Assembly: GCF_003479425.1 (NCBI RefSeq)
Contig: NZ_QUHC01000004.1
Span: 310,001 to 374,000 of the forward strand
DNA: 64,000 nucleotides
Direction of reading: 5' to 3'
DNA from: Odoribacter sp. AF15-53
Lineage (GTDB): Bacteria; Bacteroidota; Bacteroidia; Bacteroidales; Marinifilaceae
The notes below the pieces were generated by a model. It had not been told where the DNA came from. It saw only the letters and a program-made list of their open reading frames with translations, and made no database searches. Positions within the stretch are counted from its first letter, which is position 1. Each line of letters starts with the position of its first letter. A program made the translations under genes and the position numbers. Below, one piece after another: positions 14,728 to 23,877 of this stretch.

Positions 14728-17664
14728 CTATTTTTTATTCTTCATCCGTTTGAATGCCCGGAAGATTTCACCCACCCAGAGTACAAGGGAGGTGGAAAGC
14801 GTGATCCATATCCATTCTTCCCAGCTTAGTGGCACGGTTCTGAAAACGGAACCTCCGAAGTTGACGACAAGAATTTGTCCCACAACTATAGCCATTCCCA
14901 CGGTGAGGAAACCTTCGCTTCTGAATAGGTCTTTGAAAGCCGAGTCGTTCGTGCCGAAGGTCTTGGCATTAAACATATTCCAGAATTGCAACATCACGAA
15001 TACGGTAAAGAATATTGTCAGGTTTCGTAGTCCTTCCGGGGTGGCGGCATCTATTCCTCCCACGTAATGAGAGAGTATATAGAGTAATCCCAACAGGATA
15101 GCCACGAAGGTGATTCCGGTGGCAAGTATCAATTTCTGCATTTGCGGGACGATGATGAAAGCATTCGAATCTCTCGGTTTGCGTTTCATCACTTCCGGAC
15201 TGGGTGGGAGGGAGGCCAATGCCCCGGCCGCAAAAGTATCCATGATCAGGTTAACCCATAACATCTGGGTTACCGTGATCGGGAGCTCCGAGCCGAACAG
15301 GGAACCGAGCAACACGATGATTAAGGCTGCCACGTTGATGGTTAACTGGAACAGGATGAAACGCTGGATATTCTGGTATACCGAACGTCCCCACATGACG
15401 GCGGAAGTAATACTGCTGAACGAGTCATCGAGCAACGTGATATCACTGGCCTCTTTTGCCACGGAGGTTCCGCTACCCATGGATAAGCCCACGTGAGCAT
15501 GATTCAGGGCAGGGGCATCATTGGTTCCGTCTCCGGTAACTGCCACGATCGCTTTTTTCTGTTGCAGTAATTGTACGAGTCTTTGTTTATCCATGGGACG
15601 TGCCCGTGACATGATCTTTAAATCCAGTACCCTGTCAAGGGCTTCTTTGTCTGTCAGTTGGGCGAATTCAACTCCTGTGATCACGTTACGTTCCGTGTCT
15701 TTTTCTGTCCACAGGCCGATTTGACGTCCGATTTCTTTTGCCGTTCCGGGAGTATCACCCGTAACCATTTTTACTTGGATTCCGGCATCAAAGCAACGTT
15801 TCACGGCATCCGGTACGTCTTGACGGATGGGGTCGGAAATTGCCACGATACCCAAGAAAGTCAGTTCCGTGTTGTACAAACGGCCATCTTTGAAATGAGA
15901 TTCGTTATCTTCAATGATCTGGTAAGCGAATCCCAAGGTACGCATGGCTTGATTCTGGTATTCCAACAATTGTTTTTCAACCGTTGTCTTGTAATTGGAA
16001 ATGGGCTGTAATTCCCCGTCAATCAAGGCATCCTTGCATTGAGCGAATATGATTTCCGGGGCTCCTTTCACGTACAGAATCTTTTTTCCCATGACGGGAG
16101 ATTCGACCAGCGTGGCCATGTATTTTCGTTCGGTGGAGAAGGTCAATTGATCTATGACCGTGGCATTTTCACGAAGCTCTTGGTAATTAACCTTTTGCTC
16201 GTTCAACCAAAGTAACAAAGCAGCTTCTGTCGGGTTGCCGAGAGTTTTAACCTTTACCGGGTCTGAGAAATCCAGAAAGGCGGTCGTGTTGATGGCGATA
16301 CCTTCCTTTATCAGTTTTGAATTTTCATTATCTGATAATTGCTGATCGTTTAGACCGTAGAAATTGGTTTTGTACACGGTCATTTGGTTCTGGGTTAATG
16401 TACCCGTTTTATCCGTACAGATCACCGTGGTAGCTCCCATGGTTTCACAAGCATGCATTTTTCGAACCAAGTTATGGGATTTCAGCATCTTGCGCATACT
16501 GAGTGCCAAACTTAGCGTGACGCTCATGGGAAGTCCTTCCGGGACAGTAACCACGATAAGGGTTACGGAGGCCATGAATGCGGCTAGAATTTTCTTACCC
16601 AAGCCAAGCGGAATCCAAGCATGCGGGTCCCAAGGTTTTACCCCGAAGGCCAATCCGATAGCGAGCATGATCACTAAAGCCACCAGGCCGTACAGGAACC
16701 AACGTCCCCAACCACCTTCTTCAATACTTTTCGGGAGTTCTTTTTCTTTCCCCCGCAAGGTATGGACATCGTAGATTACCGGAACCCACACTTTGGCAAG
16801 CATGATGATAGCCGCGATGATAACGGCCCCGACCAATCCGAGTTGTCCTAATCCCGGAGTCGGGTAGGCGGGATTAAAGAATATACCTTTGATGAATAGT
16901 ATGGAGAATGTCAGGGCGGCACCGCAGAAACCGACGATCCCGATGAATTTAGCCAGCGATTCCAGTTGCTTGTCCAACGGGGTGGGCTCTTCGCTCTTTT
17001 CCGAGGACTTTTCGGCTACTTTACCGAACTCGGTAGAGTCACCCACGGCAAGTACCTGCATCACCCCGTGACCGTCGGAAACGGTCGTTCCTCTCATCAC
17101 GTGGTTTGAGGGATACGTGGCTTCCAGGTTAAATTCGGATTCGATGACCGTTTTATGGGCAATAGGTTCTCCGGTCAGGCTGGATTCGTTTACTTGCAAC
17201 GAAATGGCTTCTAAAAGTACCCCGTCGGCAGGAATTTCCTCCCCCTGTTCCAACAGTACGATATCATCCACGACTATCTCTTTTTTGGCAACCTCGTGTA
17301 CATTCCCGTTCCGGATTACCTTTACCATCGTGTCATCATTTACTTGATTCAACACGTCGAATTTCTTGTTGGCATCCCACACGAACCAGGTGGCAACCCC
17401 GGTAGCCAGTAAGATGGCCACGGCGATACCGATTGTTTCGGCGATCTCGATGATTCCTTCCGAGAAATACATGGATATGGCGATCCCCCCGGACAGGAAT
17501 ACGGCGACCATTAATATACGAATAACGGGATCTTCGAAATTCCCGATGAAAATTTGCCATAAAGAATCCCTTTTCGGGGGAGTTAACACGTTGGCTCCGT
17601 GTTTTTCACGACTTTCCAGCACTTGTTTATCCGTGAGTCCTGTGTAGTGTTTACGTGATTCCAT
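14728..17664 (-). CDS. Calcium-translocating P-type ATPase, PMCA type
   Basis: The 978-aa P-type ATPase has an N-terminal cation-ATPase domain, an actuator loop with TGE (SSLTGEP near 164), an M4 PEGLP motif (375-379) and phosphoacceptor Asp418 in DKTGT. The hinge motif GDGTNDAP and six C-terminal helices complete it. The PEGLP and overall pattern match plasma-membrane-type (P2B) Ca2+ exporters. It expels Ca2+ from the cytoplasm using ATP. It follows dedA by 8 nt and precedes the CPA2 gene by 17 nt, so Ca2+/H+ extrusion may be coupled to proton re-entry. Confidence 0.95.
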   Translation of the reverse strand: MESRKHYTGLTDKQVLESREKHGANVLTPPKRDSLWQIFIGNFEDPVIRILMVAVFLSGGIAISMYFSEGIIEIAETIGIAVAILLATGVATWFVWDANKKFDVLNQVNDDTMVKVIRNGNVHEVAKKEIVVDDIVLLEQGEEIPADGVLLEAISLQVNESSLTGEPIAHKTVIESEFNLEATYPSNHVMRGTTVSDGHGVMQVLAVGDSTEFGKVAEKSSEKSEEPTPLDKQLESLAKFIGIVGFCGAALTFSILFIKGIFFNPAYPTPGLGQLGLVGAVIIAAIIMLAKVWVPVIYDVHTLRGKEKELPKSIEEGGWGRWFLYGLVALVIMLAIGLAFGVKPWDPHAWIPLGLGKKILAAFMASVTLIVVTVPEGLPMSVTLSLALSMRKMLKSHNLVRKMHACETMGATTVICTDKTGTLTQNQMTVYKTNFYGLNDQQLSDNENSKLIKEGIAINTTAFLDFSDPVKVKTLGNPTEAALLLWLNEQKVNYQELRENATVIDQLTFSTERKYMATLVESPVMGKKILYVKGAPEIIFAQCKDALIDGELQPISNYKTTVEKQLLEYQNQAMRTLGFAYQIIEDNESHFKDGRLYNTELTFLGIVAISDPIRQDVPDAVKRCFDAGIQVKMVTGDTPGTAKEIGRQIGLWTEKDTERNVITGVEFAQLTDKEALDRVLDLKIMSRARPMDKQRLVQLLQQKKAIVAVTGDGTNDAPALNHAHVGLSMGSGTSVAKEASDITLLDDSFSSITSAVMWGRSVYQNIQRFILFQLTINVAALIIVLLGSLFGSELPITVTQMLWVNLIMDTFAAGALASLPPSPEVMKRKPRDSNAFIIVPQMQKLILATGITFVAILLGLLYILSHYVGGIDAATPEGLRNLTIFFTVFVMLQFWNMFNAKTFGTNDSAFKDLFRSEGFLTVGMAIVVGQILVVNFGGSVFRTVPLSWEEWIWITLSTSLVLWVGEIFRAFKRMKNKK

Positions 17665-17672
17665 TCTGTAAT

Positions 17673-18302
17673 TTAGTATTTAATTTTGTTTTTTTTACGT
17701 GTTGACCGAAAAATAAGATACCCGAAAAAGCAAATTCCTACCATCAACATAACAATGGAGATTTCGGTGAAATACTTTTCCAGTAGTTCTTTTCGGGAAT
17801 ATAAAAAGTAACCGGCAATCGCCAGGATCAGGTTCCATATACCGCTTCCGGCTGCCGTATAAAATATAAAGCTGTTTAACGGCATTTTGACCAGTCCGGC
17901 CGGAAGTGAAATAAAACTTCTTACCCCGGGGGTAAGTCTTCCAATCAGAGTGGAACTTTTGCCGTATTTCAAAAAATATTGTTCGGATTTTTCTATTTTT
18001 TCTTTTGACATCCGCAGAATCTTTCCCCAGCGTGATTCCGCGAACGTGTAAATAAATCTGCGCCCCAGCGTGTAGGCCAGCACGTAATTGAAAAGGGCAC
18101 CTAATACTGATCCGATTGTGCTGAACAAGACGACCAGCGTGAAATTGAGGTCCCCGTTGGCAGCTTTCCAGGCTGCGGGGGGAACGATCAGTTCTGCCGG
18201 AAAAGGGATGATGGAACTCTCTATTGTCATGCATACGAGAACACTCCAGTAATTCACGTTATACATATACCAATCGAGAACGGATTGAAGCCAATCGACC
18301 AT
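17673..18302 (-). CDS. DedA-family (SNARE-associated / VTT) membrane protein
   Basis: The 209-aa protein has the VTT domain: ESSIIPFPAELIVPPA (re-entrant loop with acidic residue), GSVLGALFNYVLAYTLGR, and FLKYGKSSTLIGRLTPGVRSFISLPAGL (conserved Arg and Pro-Gly). DedA proteins are proposed undecaprenyl-phosphate or phospholipid flippases needed for envelope integrity and pH/cation tolerance. It is the first gene of the four-gene ion-transport operon, fitting a role in membrane energetics. Confidence 0.92.
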   Translation of the reverse strand: MVDWLQSVLDWYMYNVNYWSVLVCMTIESSIIPFPAELIVPPAAWKAANGDLNFTLVVLFSTIGSVLGALFNYVLAYTLGRRFIYTFAESRWGKILRMSKEKIEKSEQYFLKYGKSSTLIGRLTPGVRSFISLPAGLVKMPLNSFIFYTAAGSGIWNLILAIAGYFLYSRKELLEKYFTEISIVMLMVGICFFGYLIFRSTRKKNKIKY

Positions 18303-18366
18303 ATATTTGTTTTAGTTTATACTATTTTATACTCGCTTTTTTGTCTGTTTTCCCGTTAAGATCGTG

Positions 18367-18762
18367 TCATAACAGCAATTCATTCAAAGAGTAAATATAA
18401 AATCCTTGACTGTGGCGGGTGGTCAGGTACTGAATAAAATGCCGTTCGTTTTTTGCCAACGACACTTTAGCCGGAATGTTTTTCCCGCCGTACATATTAT
18501 TATGCGAATACAGGTTTGTTTTAGGTGGTTTATTTAACCCGAAACGTCGTCCGTGGGGAACTGTAATTCCCTCGTCTGCCCCTAATTGGTAATAAAATGA
18601 ATAGTGATTGCTGATGTAAATCGGATATTCCGCCTCGGATAGCTGTTCGGTTTGTGTAGGCAAAATCGTCTCTTTCTCTGTCGTGTATCCTCGCAGTCCA
18701 TTGACAATGAGTGTTAAAGAAAAAATAAAGACAGGTATGTATACAAAAAACAGCCTTTTCAT
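18367..18762 (-). CDS. Small exported protein of unknown function
   Basis: The 131-aa product has a signal peptide or single membrane anchor (residues 1-25, FFVYIPVFIFSLTLIVNGL). The remainder is a soluble region rich in Tyr, His and Asn, with no motif I recognise. It contains no cysteine, so it is not a lipoprotein. A TACTTTTG -7 box 21 nt upstream supports it as a real gene. It is separated from the downstream dedA operon by about 64 nt and could be cotranscribed with it. Confidence 0.6.
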   Translation of the reverse strand: MKRLFFVYIPVFIFSLTLIVNGLRGYTTEKETILPTQTEQLSEAEYPIYISNHYSFYYQLGADEGITVPHGRRFGLNKPPKTNLYSHNNMYGGKNIPAKVSLAKNERHFIQYLTTRHSQGFYIYSLNELLL

Positions 18763-18782
18763 TATAAAATTATTTACTGGCT

Positions 18783-18790
18783 CAAAAGTA
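18783..18790 (-). promoter_or_regulatory. -7 box TACTTTTG for the small exported protein
   Basis: Minus-strand exact TAnnTTTG match 21 nt upstream of the ATG at 18762. Confidence 0.55.
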
Positions 18791-18857
18791 ATATATTTTT
18801 GAGAAAATATTGCTTTTCCCTTATGCTTTTTATTGTCGATAAGTTCGTTTTATTACG

Positions 18858-18865
18858 TACCTTTG
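18858..18865 (+). promoter_or_regulatory. -7 box TACCTTTG for the MarC-family gene
   Basis: Exact match to the TAnnTTTG consensus 25 nt before the ATG at 18890. Confidence 0.6.
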
Positions 18866-18889
18866 CGGTGAATTAGAAATATTCAGATC

Positions 18890-19498
18890 ATGACGGTAAA
18901 AATGATATTAGGATGTATCGTGGCTCTTTTGGCGTTAGTGAACCCGGTACAGAAAGTGTTGATCGTTACCTCGTTGCAGGAACGGTTTAGCCAGAAAGAC
19001 CTTCGGTATATATCCATAAAATCGTCTATCACGGCGGCCCTGATCCTGATATTCTTCCTTTTTTTGGGAGAGATCACGTTTAGTTACGTGTTTCATGTCG
19101 AGTTGTATTCCTTCCAGATCACTTGCGGGGCGGTGTTGATGTATAACGGGTTGTCGGGACTGTTGAAAGGTTTTTTCCTGAAGGTGGACGAGCATATAAA
19201 ATTGGCGGATTTGACCACCGTTCCAATAGCCATACCCATGATTGCCGGACCTGCCACGATTACGGCCGCCGTTACTTTCCCGGTTCAATACGGGCGGGAG
19301 ATCACGATTATATCTATCCTGATCGCTTTGGTGGTGAATCTGTTTTGTATGTTACAAGCCCGTCGGATCGGGAATTTCCTGATCAAATATAATTTTATGA
19401 ACCCGTTAATTCGTATTATCGGGTTGATAGTTGCCACGATCGGGTTGCAGATGATATTTGACGGGATTACCCTGTTTATAAAGACGTTGACGGTGTGA
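18890..19498 (+). CDS. MarC/UPF0056-family membrane protein
   Basis: The 202-aa protein has six predicted membrane helices in two three-helix halves. Family landmarks are LVNPVQKVLIV near the start and the central AIPMIAGPATITAAV loop. Family members are integral inner-membrane proteins with no demonstrated transport function; the link to multiple antibiotic resistance was withdrawn. It is monocistronic and its stop codon abuts a family 1 repeat. Confidence 0.88.
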   Translation: MTVKMILGCIVALLALVNPVQKVLIVTSLQERFSQKDLRYISIKSSITAALILIFFLFLGEITFSYVFHVELYSFQITCGAVLMYNGLSGLLKGFFLKVDEHIKLADLTTVPIAIPMIAGPATITAAVTFPVQYGREITIISILIALVVNLFCMLQARRIGNFLIKYNFMNPLIRIIGLIVATIGLQMIFDGITLFIKTLTV

Positions 19499-19678
19499 GG
19501 TTTATAAAGTCCATAAGGTTTATAAAGTCCATAAGGTCTATAAAGTCCATAAAGTCTATAAGGTCAGTGGACCCCTGCGGGGCGCTTTGTCTACGGCAGC
19601 ATGTGCTGCCGTTAAAGTTTGTCCGAAGGACACCCGTGACTTTATGGACTTTACGACTTTATGGACCTTATAGACTTA
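19499..19678 (+). repeat. Family 1 intergenic repeat, copy C (longest, complete)
   Basis: The left arm contains at least seven 9-bp units alternating tataaagtc and cataaggtc. The core has ACCCCtgcGGGG, GGCAGCatgtGCTGCC and GTCCGAAGGAC hairpins. The right arm repeats gactttatggac and ends with cttatagac. It fills the whole space between two convergent stop codons (19498 and 19681), so it is well placed to act as a two-way transcription end or RNA stabiliser. Confidence 0.9.
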
Positions 19679-19680
19679 TT

Positions 19681-20268
19681 TCAAGGTATCCATTCGATGA
19701 TTCGGTTTGTCGGGTGATTCTCTCGCCATTTTATGAAGTCAGCATAAGTACGGATTCCGTCTTGGATAACAGCTTGGTAATATTCGATCCCCATGATCTT
19801 TTCGGTGTCGGGGGTTTCGTATTTCAGTTGTAGAATCGTGTTCCGGGTTTCCGGTGTCAACACGGTTGCGATACGTTCGGCGACGCGTTCGAAGTACCCG
19901 TCATAGCGGGAACCTTTCAAGATGTGGATCATGTCGATTTGCCACGGCGTGTTATCCGGGGAGAGATACGATGCATGCCATTCTATGCAGTGTTCATCGG
20001 TATCAATCGAGTTGATATATTCGATTTGTTTGATTGCCGGGTGTTCGGCGATTCGGGTTATTGCGGCAAAACTTACGGAAGGGGTTAGCGTGGGGGTATA
20101 GATATGAAAGTCAATATCCTTGTGCTTCATCATTAGTCCCATTTTTAATGAACCGACAAGATTAATTTCGGCCCCTACAGATTCCCAAATAGGAATAATA
20201 CGGGTGTCCCGGATAATTTGCCGGGCTTGTTCCATATTCTGGGCTGCGATATTTAGTAAGTTTTCCAT
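19681..20268 (-). CDS. Nucleotidyltransferase-fold protein
   Basis: The 195-aa protein shows the minimal nucleotidyltransferase signature. Gly39-Ser40 in INLVGSLKMG is followed by the metal-binding pair Asp51 and Asp53 in HKDIDFHIYT. A later IDMIHIL strand could supply the third acidic residue. Comparable proteins are often automatically labelled phosphoglycerate mutase family, which this sequence does not support. The substrate is unknown. A -7 box at 20290-20297 lies 22 nt upstream. Confidence 0.7.
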   Translation of the reverse strand: MENLLNIAAQNMEQARQIIRDTRIIPIWESVGAEINLVGSLKMGLMMKHKDIDFHIYTPTLTPSVSFAAITRIAEHPAIKQIEYINSIDTDEHCIEWHASYLSPDNTPWQIDMIHILKGSRYDGYFERVAERIATVLTPETRNTILQLKYETPDTEKIMGIEYYQAVIQDGIRTYADFIKWRENHPTNRIIEWIP

Positions 20269-20289
20269 AGAAATAGTATTTTAATGCCG

Positions 20290-20297
20290 CAAAATTA
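20290..20297 (-). promoter_or_regulatory. -7 box TAATTTTG for the nucleotidyltransferase-fold gene
   Basis: Minus-strand exact TAnnTTTG match 22 nt before the start codon at 20268. Confidence 0.5.
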
Positions 20298-20412
20298 GTG
20301 ATAATATAGAGTAATAGAAAATGAATGAATATTCCTTGATTTTCTTTTTCGTTTTCTTGGAACATTGTTTATTATTGTTTAAATTGGTAGCTGAATATTT
20401 AAAAAATCGGCT

Positions 20413-23190
20413 ATGAAATATATTGTGTCATTTGTGCTTTTTTTGGGGTGTTTTGTTTGGTTTGGGAATAGTTCGTTGGTTGCTCAGGTGTATAAAGACA
20501 AACAAAAGGATGAGAAAAAAAAGATTATTCGGGAGCAAGCGATAGAGTTATTACTAAAGGAGCAACAAGTAGCGGCAGAACGGGCTGCATTGATGGAATT
20601 GTACTGGGCGTTGGGAGGTGAGGAGTGGCGTACGAATGAAAATTGGTTGAGCGATCGGCCTGTTGAAGAATGGTACGGGGTGAAGCGGAATTATGATAAT
20701 GGGATGTTGAGCTTGTATTTAGGGTCGAATGGTTTGAAAGGAGTCTTGCCGGGTTCTATTTTTAAGCTAAAGACATTAGAGGTTCTTAATCTCTGTAATA
20801 ATGGGATTACGGGGGAGATTCCTGTAAATATAGGTGAATGTTCGGCATTGAGACAATTATCCTTGAACGGTAATCGTTTGACGGGGAAAATTCCCGGTGG
20901 GATCACCGAACTAGAGAATTTAGTGTCGTTGGACTTGGCACGTAATGAATTATCGGGAGAGATTCCCGCCTCGCTCGGGAATATAAAAGAATTGAAATTT
21001 CTGAGACTGGAAAATAACAGGTTGATTGGTAGTATTCCGGCAAGCATTGGTAATCTTTCACGATTGGAGTATATGAATATTTCAAGTAACTTGCTGGTAG
21101 GAAAAATTCCGGAGGAGTTTACGCTTTTGGAGAATCTGGAAGAGGTGTATTTATGTGATAACCGTATGCGGGGAGCTTTACCGTTGGATTGGAGTAATAT
21201 GAAGAAATTGCATACTCTGTCGTTAGAGAACAACCGTATAGACGGAGAGATCCCCGCGTCATTGGGAAATGCGAAAGCTTTGAGGTATCTTTGGTTGAGG
21301 AATAATTTGTTAAGAGGACCGATACCGGTTACTTTAGCTGATTTGAATGAATTATTGAGGCTAGAGCTGGCGAATAATCGGTTGACAGGAGCGATACCCG
21401 GTGGGCTGTTTGCTTTGCCGAAATTATATAGTTTGGGTTTGTCGGATAATAATTTGTCCGGGCCGTTACCTTCTGATATAAACAAGGCTATTTTGTTATC
21501 CTCTCTTGATTTGAGTAACAACCGTTTGAGTGGGCCGTTACCGTTGGAACTTTGGGAATTGACGCAATTAAGTTTTATTAATTTGAGAAATAACAGGTTT
21601 ACTGGAACTATATCCCCGGAAATAGGAAAGATGACGGCCTTGACTTCGTTGGATTTGACTTCTAACAAGTTTTCAGGCGAGTTGCCGAAGGAGATCGGGG
21701 AGTTAATGCGGTTACATTCTTTGTTGCTTTCGGAGAACGAGTTTTCTGGAGAGTTGCCGGAGACATTGGGCAAGCTGGCTCACCTACGGAATTTTTACGT
21801 GAAGACTAATCATTTTTCCGGCCCTTTCCCGGTTGTATTAACGAAATTAGTTCAGTTGGAATATTTGAACTTGAGTTTTAACTGTTTTTCGGGTGAGATT
21901 CCATCCGAGATTGGTAACTGGGAAAGTATGAAGCATTTGTATTTATGGGAAAATCAGTTTACAGGGAGTATACCTTCGACAATCGGTAATTTGCGCAACT
22001 TGACGGAATTGAGTCTGGGACAAAACCGGTTAACCGGAATATTACCCAAGGAGTTGGGTGAGTTGAAGAATTTGTCTAAAGTATTTTTGAATAATAATGG
22101 TTTTACCGGGCAACTTCCTGTCGAAATAGCGGGTATGCGAAGTTTGACTTTTCTAAACTTGGCTAATAACCGATTGTCGGGTGAGTTACCGGAGGAGTTG
22201 GGTGAGTTGGAGGCGTTAGAAGAGTTGTATCTGGGTGTTAATATGATAACGGGGACATTTCCAAGCACGATAGGCAAGATGAAACGTTTAAAAGTATTGA
22301 GCGTGTTTGGGAACCGGATGAGCGGTGTATTACCTCCTGAACTTGGTGATATGGAAGGACTTGAAAAATTGTACCTGACGAATAATCAGTTTGAGGGGGC
22401 AATCCCTCCGGAGATCGGTAATCTGAAGCGCTTGAAAGTATTGGCTATACCGAATAATAAGTTTTCGTCACTTCCGGAAGAATTAGGTGATTTGGAGGGA
22501 TTAGAAGAATTTAACGCATCCGGAGCTTTTACGGGGGGAGTTTTACCCGAGAGTGTCGGTAATCTGAGAAATTTGAAGTTATTGTTGTTAGGGGCTAATA
22601 AGTTATCTGGAATGATTCCTTCCGGAATCGGAGATTTGACACGGTTGGAAAGAGTCGATTTGTCCATGAATGAATTAAGTGGAAGTATTCCTGTTGGAAT
22701 AGGCTATCTGGATCGCTTGACAATATTGGATGTATCCGGGAATAAATTGAGTGGAACAGTGCCTGCAGAGATCGGGAATATGCGATGTTTGACGTTGCTT
22801 CGGCTGGCTCGGAATGAGTTGGAAGGAAGTTTACCTGTGGAGCTGGGATGGCTCTCTGAATTGGAGGTGTTGGATGTAGCATCAAATGAATTAACCGGAA
22901 CATTACCCGCCGAATGGGGCGAATTGCGAAATTTGAAGTCTTTGATTCTCACTCGGAATAAAATTAGTGGAAGTATCCCGGAAGAATGGGCGGGAATGGA
23001 AAAACTGGAAAATTTTATGGTGATAGATAACGCTTTAACAGGGAAAGTGCCGGATTTTCTGTTTAATTTACCTACGTTGAAGCGGATGTTGATTGAAGAT
23101 AATTTCTTAGAACTTACCACGGAACAAAAAGCATTGAATCGGAAAGGTGGTGTTTATTTTTTATTGCCGCAAAAGAAGAAAGATATTTGA
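20413..23190 (+). CDS. Large exported leucine-rich-repeat protein of plant type
   Basis: The 925-aa protein has a signal peptide (1-24, ending LVAQ) and a charged, probably helical linker (about 27-60). An LRR N-cap follows, with LYWALGGEEWRTNENWL and WYGV. From about residue 80 to 905 run roughly 33 consecutive 23-24-residue repeats of the form LxxLxLxxNxLxGxIPxxLGxL. This is the plant-specific LRR consensus with the GxIP motif. One repeat near FSSLPEELGDLEGLEEFNASGAF is irregular. There is no lipobox, LPXTG or type IX sorting domain visible at the C-terminus, which ends in a Lys-rich tail. It should form a long solenoid for protein binding in the periplasm or outside the cell. Partner unknown. 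It is monocistronic with a strong terminator. Confidence 0.92.
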   Translation: MKYIVSFVLFLGCFVWFGNSSLVAQVYKDKQKDEKKKIIREQAIELLLKEQQVAAERAALMELYWALGGEEWRTNENWLSDRPVEEWYGVKRNYDNGMLSLYLGSNGLKGVLPGSIFKLKTLEVLNLCNNGITGEIPVNIGECSALRQLSLNGNRLTGKIPGGITELENLVSLDLARNELSGEIPASLGNIKELKFLRLENNRLIGSIPASIGNLSRLEYMNISSNLLVGKIPEEFTLLENLEEVYLCDNRMRGALPLDWSNMKKLHTLSLENNRIDGEIPASLGNAKALRYLWLRNNLLRGPIPVTLADLNELLRLELANNRLTGAIPGGLFALPKLYSLGLSDNNLSGPLPSDINKAILLSSLDLSNNRLSGPLPLELWELTQLSFINLRNNRFTGTISPEIGKMTALTSLDLTSNKFSGELPKEIGELMRLHSLLLSENEFSGELPETLGKLAHLRNFYVKTNHFSGPFPVVLTKLVQLEYLNLSFNCFSGEIPSEIGNWESMKHLYLWENQFTGSIPSTIGNLRNLTELSLGQNRLTGILPKELGELKNLSKVFLNNNGFTGQLPVEIAGMRSLTFLNLANNRLSGELPEELGELEALEELYLGVNMITGTFPSTIGKMKRLKVLSVFGNRMSGVLPPELGDMEGLEKLYLTNNQFEGAIPPEIGNLKRLKVLAIPNNKFSSLPEELGDLEGLEEFNASGAFTGGVLPESVGNLRNLKLLLLGANKLSGMIPSGIGDLTRLERVDLSMNELSGSIPVGIGYLDRLTILDVSGNKLSGTVPAEIGNMRCLTLLRLARNELEGSLPVELGWLSELEVLDVASNELTGTLPAEWGELRNLKSLILTRNKISGSIPEEWAGMEKLENFMVIDNALTGKVPDFLFNLPTLKRMLIEDNFLELTTEQKALNRKGGVYFLLPQKKKDI

Positions 23191-23193
23191 TTT

Positions 23194-23247
23194 TGATCAC
23201 CCACCTATTCTTTTCCCGTGTATAAGGAAAGAATAGGTGGGTGATCA
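23194..23247. terminator. Strong bidirectional terminator after the LRR gene
   Basis: About 20-bp near-perfect arms (tgatcacccacctattctt.. and its complement) with T runs on both flanks. It lies between the convergent LRR and GNAT genes and serves both. Confidence 0.85.
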
Positions 23248-23249
23248 TT

Positions 23250-23864
23250 TTAATTGGACTTCAGTTGAGAGTCGGTGACATGTTTTTCCTTGTAAGGGAA
23301 TCCTTTCTCGAACTCTTCGACTTCTTCCGGGGTAACGTTGAATACCGGGTCTTCATAGAATTTTCCGCTGATACGGGATAAACTACCTTCGTGTAATTCG
23401 AAAATCATGAACGGGTCAAAATTTTCTCCTTCACGGGTGGTAATGTGGTATTGGGCGGCATTTTTGAATCCGAATCGGTGGTAATATGCGGGATTACCAA
23501 ATAGGACGATAGCTTTGTAACCGAAGTTCCGAGCCGTGGCTTGGGTATGTTTTATCAGTAAAGAACCTATTCCCTGTTTTTGGAGGGAAGGGGACACGCT
23601 GATCGGTCCCAGGCAAAGAACTTCGTGTTCCATGCCCGTGTTGTCGATAACTTTGGCTTTCGTGCATATCACGTGTCCCACGATTTCCCCGTTTTGTTCG
23701 GCCACGAAATCGAGTTCCGGGATAAAACAAGGGCTTGTCCTGATCTTGTGTAACACGAGATGTTCGTCTGCTCCGGGATGATACACGTCCCAGAAGGCTT
23801 CCCGGGTGAGGTTGTCAACAAAGGCGTGGTCGGTTTCTGTTTCCAGTCTGATCGTTGTATTCAT
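23250..23864 (-). CDS. GNAT-family N-acetyltransferase
   Basis: The 204-aa product begins MNTTIRLETETDHAFVDNLTREAF, the usual start of this YhbS-like GNAT subgroup. The acetyl-CoA site is LGPISVSPSLQKQGIGSLLI (V/I-x-x-x-x-Q/R-G-x-G). It continues with IVLFGNPAYYHRFGF, typical of the group. The substrate is unknown. The longer frame runs 52 codons into the upstream methyltransferase gene, so the ATG at 23864 is chosen, 13 nt after that gene's stop. The two are probably one transcript. Confidence 0.87.
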   Translation of the reverse strand: MNTTIRLETETDHAFVDNLTREAFWDVYHPGADEHLVLHKIRTSPCFIPELDFVAEQNGEIVGHVICTKAKVIDNTGMEHEVLCLGPISVSPSLQKQGIGSLLIKHTQATARNFGYKAIVLFGNPAYYHRFGFKNAAQYHITTREGENFDPFMIFELHEGSLSRISGKFYEDPVFNVTPEEVEEFEKGFPYKEKHVTDSQLKSN

Positions 23865-23877
23865 ATTCCTTTTCCTT

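Noticed and set aside
12413..17664. Long plus-strand reading frames opposite the CPA2 and Ca2+ ATPase genes
   Set aside because: They are antisense shadows: no recognisable domain, no promoter or start context, and the minus-strand proteins have complete family motifs.
19681..20268. Phosphoglycerate mutase
   Set aside because: There is no RHG motif; the GS..DxD pattern fits a nucleotidyltransferase fold.
20691..21773. Minus-strand 360-codon frame inside the LRR gene
   Set aside because: It is a mirror of the regular LRR codons and repeats with the same 24-codon period; no independent signal.
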